A DNA stretch of 64,000 nucleotides from an uncultured Dehalococcoidia bacterium (GCA_951812505.1 CATOSI010000003.1:124001-188000), one strand, 5' to 3'; positions 7,996-16,855 are shown, counted from the stretch's first letter. Made by a program: numbers and translations. Notes: generated from the letters alone by a model not told the origin.

Positions 7996-9192
7996 CTAAG
8001 CTCCGACGAACCTGATGTGTCTGTTGTACAGATTGCCGATAAGTGAGTAAGTCAAGCTCATCGCCAGGTATGCCAGCATGATAATTATGAAGATAGAGAC
8101 GGCAGGCGCCGTCTGTGTCATCGTCTTGGCGACGTTGGTGAGGTCGGCATACCCTATCGCCCCGGCAAGACTGCTGTTCTTGGTCAGGTTGAGGAATTGG
8201 CTGATGAGCGGAGGTATGATGACGCGCAGGGATTGCGGAAATGTCACCTGGCGCAGTGTCATCATGGGAGACAGTCCAAGCGCCCGCGCAGCCTCAGTCT
8301 GTCCGCGACCGACTGATTGTATGCCGGCCCGGACTATCTCGGCGATGAACGAGGATGTGTATATTACGAGTCCCACGAGCAGCACCAGAAGACCCGCGGG
8401 CGCGGTGAATCCACCGCTTATCCTTCCGAATCTCCCCTCCGGGGCGGGTACTGATATGACGAAGGGCGCCTGCCCACTTGCGATCATCATAATGATCCAC
8501 AAAGCCGCTCCCGCCGCGACGGCCACGCCGCATCCGTAAATCACCGGATAGGACGCCCTCCCGGTGAGGAGCTCACGCCTGGCCAATATCCGATAGACGA
8601 CGACCCCCAGGATAACTGACGCTATCGCCAGCGCCAGCCACATCAGACCGACGCCAACATTGGGCGGGGTCGGCCACGGCATGGACATCCCTGCATTGTT
8701 GATGTAGAAGCTGTCTAGCAGGACATAACCGTCGCGTACGCGCGGCAGCGCGAGCACGATGTAGAACCAGAAGAAAAGCTGTACCAGCAGCGGCACGTTT
8801 CGGAAGAACTCGACATAGACAGTCGCGATCTTGGACACGAGCCAGTTGCTCGATAACCTGGCAACGCCGATCACGATTCCAAGGAGCGTCGCAAGTATAA
8901 CGCCGACAATCGAGACTACGATGGTATTGGTGACCGCAACCCCGAGCGCATACAGGAACGTGTCGGACTTGTCGTAGGGGATGAATGTCTGTCCTATAGG
9001 AGTCTGGTATGACCTGTCCAGAAAACTGAATCCGAACGGGATATTACGGGCGTGAATGGCGCTGTAAATGTTGGTGAAGAACCACACGACGAAGAACACG
9101 ACCAGAATGCCGGACACGATCTGCGCGGCCCACTGTATAGCACGGGCGTGTCTCCAGATAGGAATGCCCTGATAGGTCAGAATGTTCGTCAT
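7996..9192 (-). CDS. Amino-acid ABC transporter permease, AapQ-like
   Basis: A 398-residue inner-membrane permease partner of the gene at 6745. It has an extended periplasmic insertion after the first spans, typical of AapQ, and an EAA loop [12 protein letters not shown] near 302-313. Seven to eight hydrophobic segments are visible. The two permeases together form the channel for the binding protein at 9510-10742. A gap of 317 bp to the binding-protein gene holds a terminator-like hairpin and a MITE-like repeat, so the permeases may be made at a lower level than the binding protein. Confidence 0.9.
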   Translation of the reverse strand: MTNILTYQGIPIWRHARAIQWAAQIVSGILVVFFVVWFFTNIYSAIHARNIPFGFSFLDRSYQTPIGQTFIPYDKSDTFLYALGVAVTNTIVVSIVGVILATLLGIVIGVARLSSNWLVSKIATVYVEFFRNVPLLVQLFFWFYIVLALPRVRDGYVLLDSFYINNAGMSMPWPTPPNVGVGLMWLALAIASVILGVVVYRILARRELLTGRASYPVIYGCGVAVAAGAALWIIMMIASGQAPFVISVPAPEGRFGRISGGFTAPAGLLVLLVGLVIYTSSFIAEIVRAGIQSVGRGQTEAARALGLSPMMTLRQVTFPQSLRVIIPPLISQFLNLTKNSSLAGAIGYADLTNVAKTMTQTAPAVSIFIIIMLAYLAMSLTYSLIGNLYNRHIRFVGA

Positions 9193-9298
9193 CGGGTTGA
9201 AGATACTTTCTAAGTATGGTGTGCGTCGCAGATGCTACCACAACGGCGCGCAATTTGCCGCTGTCTAATTCACATTGAGAATCGCCAAATGTCAGTGG

Positions 9299-9421
9299 CT
9301 AGTACCAGTTCAATATGTTTCTGGCATACAGCAACCAGCCCCACACCCCTGGATTCCCCGCCTTCGCGGGAATGGTGGTTCACTGTCGGAGTACGACAAA
9401 TTCATATGGTTTTGGTACTAG
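9299..9421. repeat. MITE-like element with inverted ends and a dRS3-like core
   Basis: The ends CTAGTACCA (9299-9307) and TGGTACTAG (9413-9421) are perfect inverted repeats, and similarity extends to about 19 bp per arm. The centre (about 9345-9375) is the palindrome GGATTCCCCGCC-TTCGCGGGAATG. The same core and GTACCA-type end recur at 24390-24490. No open reading frame is present. It sits between the binding-protein and permease genes of the importer operon. Confidence 0.6.
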
Positions 9422-9425
9422 TGGG

Positions 9426-9461
9426 CAAAAAGAAGCGGCTGGCGAAAATTCGCCAGCCGCT
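9426..9461 (-). terminator. Rho-independent terminator after the binding-protein gene
   Basis: Near-perfect 12-13 bp stem: AGCGGCTGGCGAA (9434-9446) with TTCGCCAGCCGCT (9449-9461) and a tiny loop. On the minus strand it is followed by TCTTTTTG. It lies 48 nt past the binding-protein stop and before the permeases, the usual place for partial termination that raises binding-protein level over permease level. Confidence 0.85.
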
Positions 9462-9509
9462 CTTGCTATTTCGGTTGTTTCACGTCGTCAGGCGCGAAGA
9501 CCTGATTTC

Positions 9510-10742
9510 TTACCTCATAGGCGCGGCGTAAATCTGCCCGCCCTTGGGGCAACCCATGCATGGGGCGTCGGCCCACAGGGCGTTGCGTCCGCCCTCTCTG
9601 GGCAGGTTGATGCCGTCCGGTCCGAGGTTGCGGTCGTAGATTTCGCCGTAGTTTCCAACGGCCTTGATCACGTCCTGCGCGGCGGTGTTACTCAGTCCCA
9701 GGCTCTCCTGTCCGAAGGAACCTTCCAGCCCCATCAGGCGGTCAACCTTGGTGTCGCCGGTAACCGAGCTGGGAACATTGCCAGAGTCCACGCCGTATGC
9801 TTCGGCGTAGATGAGAATGCCCATAACGGTCTTGACAATGTCGAACCACTGGTCGTCACCATGCGGCACGACAGGACCGAGGGGCTCTTCAGAGATGGTC
9901 TCGGGAAGAATAGTGTGCGCCGTGGGATCCGACATCGCGGAACCGAGCGCGGCCAACTGCGAGCGGTCGTTGGTGAATGCGTCGCACTGACCGCTTTCGT
10001 ACGCGGCTACCACTGCGTCGGTATCCTCGAACGTTACGGCCTCGATGTTCAGGTTGTTCTGGCTGGAGAAGTCAGCCAGGTTGAGCTCGGTCGTGGTGCC
10101 CTGGGTTACACAGACGCTGGCTCCTTCGAGCTCGAGCGCGCTCATTATGCCGAGGTCCTTGTTGACCAGGAATCCCTGTCCGTCGTAGAACATCGTCTGA
10201 GCATAGTTGCCCCACTGGGCGTCTCGGGAAGAGGTCCATGTTACGGTGCGAACGAGCATGTCAACTTCGCCGGACTGGATCGTCGGTCCGCGCTCGGCGG
10301 CGGTAATCAGCCGGATCTCGATGGCATTGGGATCGCCCAGAACGGCGGTCGCAAGCGCGCGGCAGAGGTCAATGTCGAAGCCTACGTTGTTGCCGGATTC
10401 GTCAATGTAGCCATAGCCGGGCACGTCATTACGGCTGGCGCAAATCACTTTGCCCCGGTCCTTGACCTGCTGGAGCCTGTTGCTGACCATCATGGTGTCG
10501 CCAGCCATCGCGTCGGCATCTTCCTTGGTCATCATACCCATCTCACCGGCCCTTGCCATGATCTGGTCGTCAGTCATCATCGCGCCCTGGGCCATGGCAT
10601 CCGCCTCGGCCTTGGTCATCATGCCCATTTCCTGGGCCGCCGACTGTATCTCGGCGTCGGACATTTCCTGCGAACATGCCACGATTGCGAAGATGACCGC
10701 CAGAAGCCCCGCTCCTAGTACAAAAACTTGTATTCTCTTCAT
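9510..10742 (-). CDS. Amino-acid ABC transporter substrate-binding lipoprotein, AapJ-like
   Basis: A 410-residue periplasmic-type binding protein. The signal peptide ends in a lipobox (A-I-V-A-C, Cys23), so it should be lipid-anchored. The SBP_bac_3 fold begins near residue 95 (K-D-R-G-K-V-I-C-A-S) with G-F-D-I-D-L-C-R-A near 128, D-M-L-V-R-T near 165, and the second lobe after about 220. Between lipobox and fold lies an unusual methionine-rich stretch (24-94) with two copies of E-M-G-M-M-T-K-x-x-A-D-A-M-A. AGGAGA precedes the ATG by 7 nt. First gene of the four-gene importer; a strong terminator follows it. The fold predicts general polar amino-acid binding. Confidence 0.92.
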   Translation of the reverse strand: MKRIQVFVLGAGLLAVIFAIVACSQEMSDAEIQSAAQEMGMMTKAEADAMAQGAMMTDDQIMARAGEMGMMTKEDADAMAGDTMMVSNRLQQVKDRGKVICASRNDVPGYGYIDESGNNVGFDIDLCRALATAVLGDPNAIEIRLITAAERGPTIQSGEVDMLVRTVTWTSSRDAQWGNYAQTMFYDGQGFLVNKDLGIMSALELEGASVCVTQGTTTELNLADFSSQNNLNIEAVTFEDTDAVVAAYESGQCDAFTNDRSQLAALGSAMSDPTAHTILPETISEEPLGPVVPHGDDQWFDIVKTVMGILIYAEAYGVDSGNVPSSVTGDTKVDRLMGLEGSFGQESLGLSNTAAQDVIKAVGNYGEIYDRNLGPDGINLPREGGRNALWADAPCMGCPKGGQIYAAPMR

Positions 10743-11392
10743 TCGTCTCTCCTAATCCACTAGACTCCGAAACTATCGGTATGAAAACACATTGCCAGCT
10801 AACGGCATCTGACCGATGTCTAAAGTATAGAAAAAAAGGCCGCGCCAATTAAAGGGCAGTGCAGTCCATTTCAGGGCTCCGTAGAGTTGTGGAATACATC
10901 GGGGAGGACGAGGAGACAACTGCGTTTCAAGACATGCTAATGACAGCGCAAATCTACTCGCGCCCGATAGGGTATCATTTAGTCATCACTATTTCGTATA
11001 GCTGGGTGAATCAGGTCAGGGCCTTTGCAAAGTCGTCCGTGCTTCCATTTCCACTACACATCCATTCCGCCAATACGCTACAATACATCCATGAAGAACA
11101 AAGTTTCTGGCACTGGATACATAAATACAAATTTATACTAACGAGAAATCAGACCATAGAGATTTCTCTTCATAGCGAACGCAGGGCGACGCAGGGCAAA
11201 CTCAGGGCAAAATCGCCCCCTGTACATGCCTGTGACTCGCCTGTTTCTGCCCTGTACAATTATAAATCAGAATATATGAATCTCCGGATCCGCTAACTCG
11301 CCGGAACACATCTGACTCAACTTCGAATAAGCCATGGAATCAAGTACGAGAACGGAGCATTGAAACTGATATAAGCCCGAAAGGAGGCCGTC
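10743..11392. other. Intergenic region between divergent importer and Rieske genes
   Basis: 650 bp with no convincing gene. It must hold the minus-strand importer promoter (TATACT on the minus strand at about 10824-10829 is a plausible -10) and the plus-strand Rieske promoter. Element A (11117-11282) fills its right part. CGCTACAAT near 11077 resembles other -10-like sites in the window. Confidence 0.6.
11117..11282 (+). repeat. Intergenic element A (shared AT-rich ends, internal CAGGGC words)
   Basis: Begins ATACATAAATACAAATTTAT (11117-11136) and ends TATAAATCAGAATATATGAA (11261-11280). The interior has CAGGGC three times in one orientation and CCCTGTAC twice in the other. Elements at 37980, 48452 and 60262 share both end motifs but use other words. 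It lies 110 bp upstream of the Rieske gene. Confidence 0.55.
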
Positions 11393-13138
11393 ATGACCGC
11401 AACGACGAAGAACCTGATCAGAGTCGGTAGCATGGAAGAAGTGAAGCGGCGAGGATGTATGGTCGTTACCGGCGGCGGTCATACGATAGCGGTGTTCAGG
11501 CGCGGCGACGAGTTTGCCGCCGTGGACAATAGGTGTCCGCACATGGGCTTTCCGCTGGACAGGGGTACGGTCAAGAACGGCATCCTCACCTGCCACTGGC
11601 ACCACGCCCGCTTCGACCTTTCGAGCGGTGGGACGTTCGACCCTTTCGCGGACGACGTAAGGTCCTTCCCGGTCTCCATCGAGGATGGCGCCGTGTGGGT
11701 TGACCCCAGTCCGCCGGAGCCCGATCCGATAGAGCGCTGGTCCCATCGCCTGGAAGACGGACTGGAACACAACATACGCTTGGTGATTGCCAAGTCGGTA
11801 CTCGGGCTGAACTCGTCTGAATCCGACTACCGAGCTCCTCTGACCATAGGCGCGCAGTTCGGCACAACGTACTCCGCCCAGGGCTGGGGGCAAGCGATGA
11901 CTATGCTGACATGCGCAGCGAACATTCAGGAGCGCCTGAACGACGAGGACAGGCAGCGCGCCCTTTACCAGGGACTCAGGCAGGTTGCCTCTGAGTGCGC
12001 CGGCAGGCCGCCCAGATTCCTGGTGGACCCCCTGCCCACGGGCGAGACCAGGCCGGAAGTCTTCAAGGACTGGTTCCGAAGCTTCATAGAGGTCCGAGAC
12101 GACGAGGGCGCGGAACGCTCGCTGCGGACGGCGATAGAGTTCGGTATATCCCGGCGCGAGATCGCGGATATGGTGTTCGCGGCGGCTACCGACAGGATAT
12201 ACCTGGACGCGGGCCACGTCCTGGACTTCTGCAACAAAGCGTTCGAGATTCTGGACCATATAGGCTGGAAGCACGCGGGACAGGTCCTCACGAGCCTGGT
12301 ACACGGCATGGCATCCGCGAGACGCAGCGAGGAGCTTAACTCGTGGCGCAATCCGATAGACCTGTCATCACTCGTGTGGGCCGCGCGAGACGCGCTACCC
12401 GGTCTATGGGAAGAGGGAGCGAAGTCGCGAGGGGAGTGGAACGCTGAGGACGCGCTTGTCGACGTCATCCTGCAGGATGACCCCGTCGCCACCATCGAAG
12501 CGCTCAAGGATGCTGTGAGAGAGGGCGCGACGGCGGAACAGATGGGGAGCGCCGTCGCCTACGCCGCCTTCCTGAGAATGGCGCGATTCCACACATCCAA
12601 CGAGTTCGGGGACTGGGATACCGTCCACAACACGCTCACCGCCGCCAATGCGCTGCACCAGGCGTTGAAGCGCGCGCCGTCTGTCGAACTCACACGCGCC
12701 GTGTTCGACGTCGCCATCAGCATATACCTCGACCGCTTTCTCAACATGCCCGCGCAGCGTCTCCCGGATCCCAACGGCGCCCGGCCCGACGAAAATCTGG
12801 GCGAAATAATCCTGACGACGATGGACTCCCAGCAGCAGGTAGAACAGTCCGCCAAGCTGGTCAGCGACTACGTTTCGGGTTCCGCAGACCCGGACGGAGT
12901 ACTGCCCGTACTCGCCCACGCCATGCTGCGTGAGGACTCGACCTTCCACCATTTCCAGATAGTCGAGGCGGCGCTGAAGCAGTACGAAGACCGCAAAGGA
13001 ACCAGCTCGGCGCGACACGTGCTGGTAGCGCTCGCCAGATTCCTCGCCGCCCACTATCCCACTCCCAGGGCCGTGAACCAGACCTACGGCATCGCGGTGA
13101 GATTGCAGCGCGGCGACGAAATCTTCAGGGAAGAGTAG
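11393..13138 (+). CDS. Rieske [2Fe-2S] domain fused to a large helical domain
   Basis: A 581-residue protein. Residues 9-105 are a complete Rieske ferredoxin-like domain with C48-x-H50 and C67-x2-H70 (C-P-H-M-G and C-H-W-H-H), which ligate a [2Fe-2S] cluster. Residues about 120-581 are alpha-helical, rich in H-G and A-R-R-S-E segments, and I do not recognise the family. It lacks the non-haem iron facial triad typical of ring-hydroxylating oxygenases in any obvious form, so an electron-transfer or redox-sensing module is as likely as an oxygenase. AAGGAGG sits 6 nt before the ATG. Element A lies upstream. The gene is followed by a toxin-antitoxin pair on the same strand. Confidence 0.8.
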   Translation: MTATTKNLIRVGSMEEVKRRGCMVVTGGGHTIAVFRRGDEFAAVDNRCPHMGFPLDRGTVKNGILTCHWHHARFDLSSGGTFDPFADDVRSFPVSIEDGAVWVDPSPPEPDPIERWSHRLEDGLEHNIRLVIAKSVLGLNSSESDYRAPLTIGAQFGTTYSAQGWGQAMTMLTCAANIQERLNDEDRQRALYQGLRQVASECAGRPPRFLVDPLPTGETRPEVFKDWFRSFIEVRDDEGAERSLRTAIEFGISRREIADMVFAAATDRIYLDAGHVLDFCNKAFEILDHIGWKHAGQVLTSLVHGMASARRSEELNSWRNPIDLSSLVWAARDALPGLWEEGAKSRGEWNAEDALVDVILQDDPVATIEALKDAVREGATAEQMGSAVAYAAFLRMARFHTSNEFGDWDTVHNTLTAANALHQALKRAPSVELTRAVFDVAISIYLDRFLNMPAQRLPDPNGARPDENLGEIILTTMDSQQQVEQSAKLVSDYVSGSADPDGVLPVLAHAMLREDSTFHHFQIVEAALKQYEDRKGTSSARHVLVALARFLAAHYPTPRAVNQTYGIAVRLQRGDEIFREE

Positions 13139-13191
13139 CGAGCACGGCCTGCTAGAATGAGAGCGACTGCAATAGACGACCGGAGATTATC

Positions 13192-13458
13192 ATGCGCTTT
13201 ATACAGGAAGAAGAAGCCAAAGAGAGCTTCTCTGAGCTGATCGAGGCCGTGGCAAACGGCGAATCCATCGCCATAATCCGTAATGGCTTCAAAGTGGCCG
13301 CTCTGGTTCCGACAGAAGAAACACACTTGCTTTCCGAAGAGGAACGAGAGCGACGCAAAAAGGTCATGGAGAAGTTATTGGAAGAGAGAAAAGGGTGGGG
13401 GAAAACAAAAAAGGTCTCGCTGGAGGAGATTCTTGAATGGCGATACGCCAGGGAGTGA
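13192..13458 (+). CDS. Antitoxin, Phd/YefM- or VapB-like
   Basis: The 88-residue product has the Phd-type N-terminus F-S-E-L-I-E-A-V-A-N-G-E-S-I-A-I-I near 12-28 followed by G-F-K-V-A-A-L-V-P, the usual DNA-binding half of type II antitoxins, then a charged helical tail that would wrap the toxin. CGGAG precedes the ATG. Its end overlaps the PIN-domain gene by 22 nt, as is normal for vapBC modules. It is expected to repress its own promoter and neutralise the toxin. The longer K/R/E-rich tail is a little unusual. Confidence 0.85.
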   Translation: MRFIQEEEAKESFSELIEAVANGESIAIIRNGFKVAALVPTEETHLLSEEERERRKKVMEKLLEERKGWGKTKKVSLEEILEWRYARE

Positions 13459-13862
13459 TCTCTTTTATTGTAGATGCGTCCGTTGCAGCCCTGTGGACGT
13501 TCGAGGATGAGTCCCACCCCATAGCGGATATTGCGCTGGATGAAATCCGAGGCGATGGTGACGGATTCGTTCCCCAGCACTGGTACCTTGAAGTGAGGAA
13601 TGCCTTGCTCATGGGCGAGCGTAGGGGACGAATTGCCCAAGAGGATATTGGCGACCGTCTGTCCTTTTTGAGTGGACTGACGGTGCAAACAGACGAGGAC
13701 GTCAATCTGGACGCAGTTTTCCACTTGGCGAGGCTATACAATGTGACCATGTACGACGCGATGTACCTTGAACTGGCCCTCCGCTGCCGTCTGCCGCTCG
13801 CCACCCTGGACCGCAGACTCGCGCAAGCCGCCTCAGAAGCGGGCGTCGAGACGATGCCATGA
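13437..13862 (+). CDS. PIN-domain ribonuclease toxin, VapC-like
   Basis: The 141-residue PIN-domain protein shows the four acidic residues of the active site: D13 (I-V-D-A-S), E52 (Y-L-E-V-R-N-A-L), D107 (Y-D-A-M-Y-L-E-L-A) and D125 (A-T-L-D-R-R-L). VapC toxins cleave tRNA or rRNA with Mg2+ and stop growth when free of antitoxin. ATG 13437 is chosen because GGAGGAG lies 8 nt upstream; GTG 13455 overlapping the antitoxin stop is an alternative. The pair probably forms one operon under antitoxin control. An active toxin is likely since all four acids are present. Confidence 0.88.
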   Translation: MAIRQGVISFIVDASVAALWTFEDESHPIADIALDEIRGDGDGFVPQHWYLEVRNALLMGERRGRIAQEDIGDRLSFLSGLTVQTDEDVNLDAVFHLARLYNVTMYDAMYLELALRCRLPLATLDRRLAQAASEAGVETMP

Positions 13863-13887
13863 CAGCCTGACATCAGGAGAACGACCA

Positions 13888-14754
13888 ATGACCGACCGAC
13901 TCAGCGAAATCGTAGAATCGTCGGAAGCCGAACAGTTGGCTACCGGCTTCGTGTTCACCGAAGGCCCGCTATGGCACTCGGACGGCTATCTGCTGTTCGT
14001 GGACATCCGGCGCAGCCAGATTTTCAGGCTGGTTCCCGGAGGAGACCCTGAGCTTGTGCGCGAAGACAGCGGCGAGTCCAACGGAATGACGTTCGACATC
14101 CAGGGCAGGCAGGTAATCTGCGAGATGATAAACCGGCAGGTGACCCGCCTGGAAGCCGACGGATCGTACAGCGTTCTCGCCGACAGCTGGAACGGTCAGC
14201 GCATCAACCGCCCAAACGACGTTGTAGGCAAGTCCGACGGCAGTCTGTACTTCACCAATCCCGGCAGAGAGCGGCTCGATCCGGCGGACGTGGATATGCA
14301 ATTCAACAGCGTCCTCCGCATCCGGCCCGACAGTTCCGTGGATATGGTCGCGCCCGGAATCGAATACCCCAACGGGATATCATTCTCGCCGGACGAAAGC
14401 GTTCTCTACGTTGCCAACACCCGGCCCGGGCAATATATTCTCGCCTACGACCTCGATTCCGACGGCAATGTATCCGGCGCCAGACACTTCGCGGACATGC
14501 CGTCCGAGTCGGCGACCAACGGCGTACCCGACGGCATGAAGGTGGACATCGAGGGCCGCGTATATTGCACCGGCCCGGACGGATGCTGGGTATTCGACCC
14601 ATCGGGCGAACTGCTGGGCATCATTCGGCTGCCTGAGTATCCCGCCAATTGCGGATGGGGAGGCCCGGAGAATCGCACCATGTTCTTCACCGCGAACACG
14701 TCCATATACAGCATGGTAATGAAGACGCCCGGAACTCCGATACCCTCCGCGTAA
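13888..14754 (+). CDS. SMP-30/gluconolactonase/LRE family protein
   Basis: A 288-residue six-bladed beta-propeller. F-T-E-G-P-L-W at 23-29 provides the metal-binding Glu, R-P-N-D-V-V near 109 the Asn, and S-P-D-E-S-V-L-Y near 169 an Asp, as in SMP-30 lactonases. These enzymes hydrolyse sugar-acid or other lactones with a divalent metal. No signal peptide is present, so it is cytosolic. The start ATG has AGGAGA 7 nt upstream; longer upstream readings overlap the toxin gene and are rejected. It begins 25 nt after the toxin stop. Confidence 0.88.
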   Translation: MTDRLSEIVESSEAEQLATGFVFTEGPLWHSDGYLLFVDIRRSQIFRLVPGGDPELVREDSGESNGMTFDIQGRQVICEMINRQVTRLEADGSYSVLADSWNGQRINRPNDVVGKSDGSLYFTNPGRERLDPADVDMQFNSVLRIRPDSSVDMVAPGIEYPNGISFSPDESVLYVANTRPGQYILAYDLDSDGNVSGARHFADMPSESATNGVPDGMKVDIEGRVYCTGPDGCWVFDPSGELLGIIRLPEYPANCGWGGPENRTMFFTANTSIYSMVMKTPGTPIPSA

Positions 14755-14772
14755 TCAGATCGGAAAAAGGAT

Positions 14773-14823
14773 AGGCGGTCGTATCTTTGTATGAGATAGA
14801 AACGACATAGAGAGCGACCGCCT
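14773..14823 (+). promoter_or_regulatory. Nested hairpin directly before the metalloprotease start
   Basis: Arms AGGCGGTCG (14773-14781) and CGACCGCCT (14815-14823) pair over 9 bp. Inside, TATCT and AGATA can form a second stem. The right arm ends 4 nt before ATG 14828, and no AGGAGG-like site is present, so it could be a terminator for the lactonase gene or an RNA structure over the initiation region. Confidence 0.4.
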
Positions 14824-14827
14824 GACA

Positions 14828-16855
14828 ATGACTTGCGAACAACTACGATCAGTGAGACTCCCGGCGGCGCTGGCAATGGCTGCCATTGCATTGTTGGTAT
14901 TGGCCTGCGGGGGAGAGCCCTCAGAATCTCAGGCTCTTGTCGCAGTCCCGGCCACTCAAACTCCCTCATCAGCGCCTTCGCCCTCTCCATCACCCATGCC
15001 CGCTCCGACGGCACAGGCTGAAAGGGAAATTGCCACTCCAACCGCGATACCTGTACCCGCGCCCACTGTGGCGCCGAGTTCATCAGACAGGGTCAGGGTA
15101 TCGCCCGCGTCACAGGTCCAGGATGGACTGGTTCAGGTCGTGCCACCCGACAGGGACCTCAGCGAACTCGCGGTACGGCTTCGCGGCGCTGAGGTTGACA
15201 ACGGCATGCCTGAACCCGCCGAGCCGCTATCCGTCGGAGACCGGCGCGACTTCTGGCTGACGGAACTCGACGACGGATCGGCCAGAAAAATCAGCGCGAC
15301 GCTCAGAGTCGTGAGCGAGAATGCCTACTGGTTCACGGATGATGCCGTAACCGTCAACCAGGCCGGGCTTGAGGAAGGGGCGCGGCTGTTCGAGCAGCGG
15401 GTACGGCCCGCGGTCGTAGATGCTTTTGGGGATATTCGGAGTCCCGGGATAGATGGCGACCCACGCCTCATGATACTGCATTCCGAATTGGACGGAGCGG
15501 CGGGATACTATGGCGCGAACGACGAATATTCGACCGATGTGCATCCACACAGCAACGAGGGCGAGATCATCTATATAGATGCCGAACTTCTCGAACCCGG
15601 CTCCGACTTCTATATGTCCGTCCTGGCCCACGAATTCCAGCACGCCATACACTTCAATCAGGACACGGGGGAGGATTCGTGGGTAAACGAGGGCCTGTCG
15701 GAGTTAGCCACCGAGGTGTCAGGCTATGAAGTATCATCACCCCGTGTATTTCTCCCTCGTCCCGATACCCAGTTGAACTACTGGCCCGAGCCTCCGGATA
15801 GACGAATCGCGCACTACGGAGCCTCGGCCCTGTTCTTCAGATATCTGATGCAGAGAATCGGTGGACCCGAAAATCTGGATGACCTGATGACTCAGAAGTT
15901 GGACGGCATCCCCGGAGTTGATGTCTTCCTGCGAGACCACGGCCTGCGATTCGAGGACGTGTTTGCCGACTGGGTCATTGCCAACTACCTGGACGCTGAC
16001 GACGAGAGATACGGCTACCTGGACAGCGACGTGAGAATTCGCAGAGTGAGGCCTCTGGGAGACGGCAAGGGACGCGAGAGGGCTCTGCCGCAGTTCTCGG
16101 CGCGATACTACACCCTGAGAAGCAATGCGGCGGAGGGGATCCTCAGATTCAAGGGCAACACGACGATACGCCAGGTCGAGGCAGATTGCATAAGCGACGA
16201 CGGTTGCATGTGGAGCGGCCGCGGGGACTCTATAAACACTAAGCTGACACGCGAATTCGACCTGACCGGGCTTGATTCAGCCACGCTGGAGTACATGGTC
16301 TGGTACGACATAGAAGATGGCTGGGACTATGGCTATGTGGAGGCGTCGGACGATGGCGGTCGCACATGGCATATCCTCGAAGGGCAGCACACGACGGACG
16401 ACGATGTGAGCGGCAACGCATACGGCCCGGGCTATACAGGCCGCAGCCGCGACTGGAAGCGGGAGTCCATAGACCTCACCCCCTTCGTCGGAGATACAGC
16501 GCTCGTTCGGTTCGAGTACGTGACCGACGACGCCGTTTACCGCGACGGTTTCATGGTCGCGGACGTAGCAATTCCTCAATTGGATGGCGGTGTGGACAGG
16601 AGCCAGTGGATGTCTGAGGGCTTTACCCCGGCGCGAAAGAGCCTTCCACAGTGGTTCGTGGTGCAGGTTGTTACCATGGGCGCTGACGGCTCATACGAAG
16701 TGTCGCGACTGGACCTTGACGGCGACAATTTCGGCGAAACCACTCTGAGTGGGCTGAATGCGGCGGACAGAGAGGTCGTCATCGTCGTCTCTCCGACCAC
16801 ACCGGACACTCGCCACGACGCGAAGTACACGTTGGAATTTCTGCCCGCCAACTGA
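14828..16855 (+). CDS. Secreted zinc metalloprotease lipoprotein (M6/M30-like)
   Basis: A 675-residue protein. The N-terminus has a hydrophobic signal and lipobox L-V-L-A-C (Cys27), then a Ser/Pro/Ala linker (about 35-85). The catalytic motif H-E-F-Q-H is at 268-272 with N-E-G-L-S-E near 287-292 giving a likely third ligand (Glu288), as in gluzincin-type enzymes. After about residue 400 a beta-rich region contains E-A-S-D-D-G-G-R-T-W, a signature of the adhesion-like domain found in immune inhibitor A and related secreted proteases. It should act outside the cell in protein degradation. Family choice between M6 and M30 is uncertain. The start is preceded by the hairpin at 14773. Confidence 0.8.
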   Translation: MTCEQLRSVRLPAALAMAAIALLVLACGGEPSESQALVAVPATQTPSSAPSPSPSPMPAPTAQAEREIATPTAIPVPAPTVAPSSSDRVRVSPASQVQDGLVQVVPPDRDLSELAVRLRGAEVDNGMPEPAEPLSVGDRRDFWLTELDDGSARKISATLRVVSENAYWFTDDAVTVNQAGLEEGARLFEQRVRPAVVDAFGDIRSPGIDGDPRLMILHSELDGAAGYYGANDEYSTDVHPHSNEGEIIYIDAELLEPGSDFYMSVLAHEFQHAIHFNQDTGEDSWVNEGLSELATEVSGYEVSSPRVFLPRPDTQLNYWPEPPDRRIAHYGASALFFRYLMQRIGGPENLDDLMTQKLDGIPGVDVFLRDHGLRFEDVFADWVIANYLDADDERYGYLDSDVRIRRVRPLGDGKGRERALPQFSARYYTLRSNAAEGILRFKGNTTIRQVEADCISDDGCMWSGRGDSINTKLTREFDLTGLDSATLEYMVWYDIEDGWDYGYVEASDDGGRTWHILEGQHTTDDDVSGNAYGPGYTGRSRDWKRESIDLTPFVGDTALVRFEYVTDDAVYRDGFMVADVAIPQLDGGVDRSQWMSEGFTPARKSLPQWFVVQVVTMGADGSYEVSRLDLDGDNFGETTLSGLNAADREVVIVVSPTTPDTRHDAKYTLEFLPAN

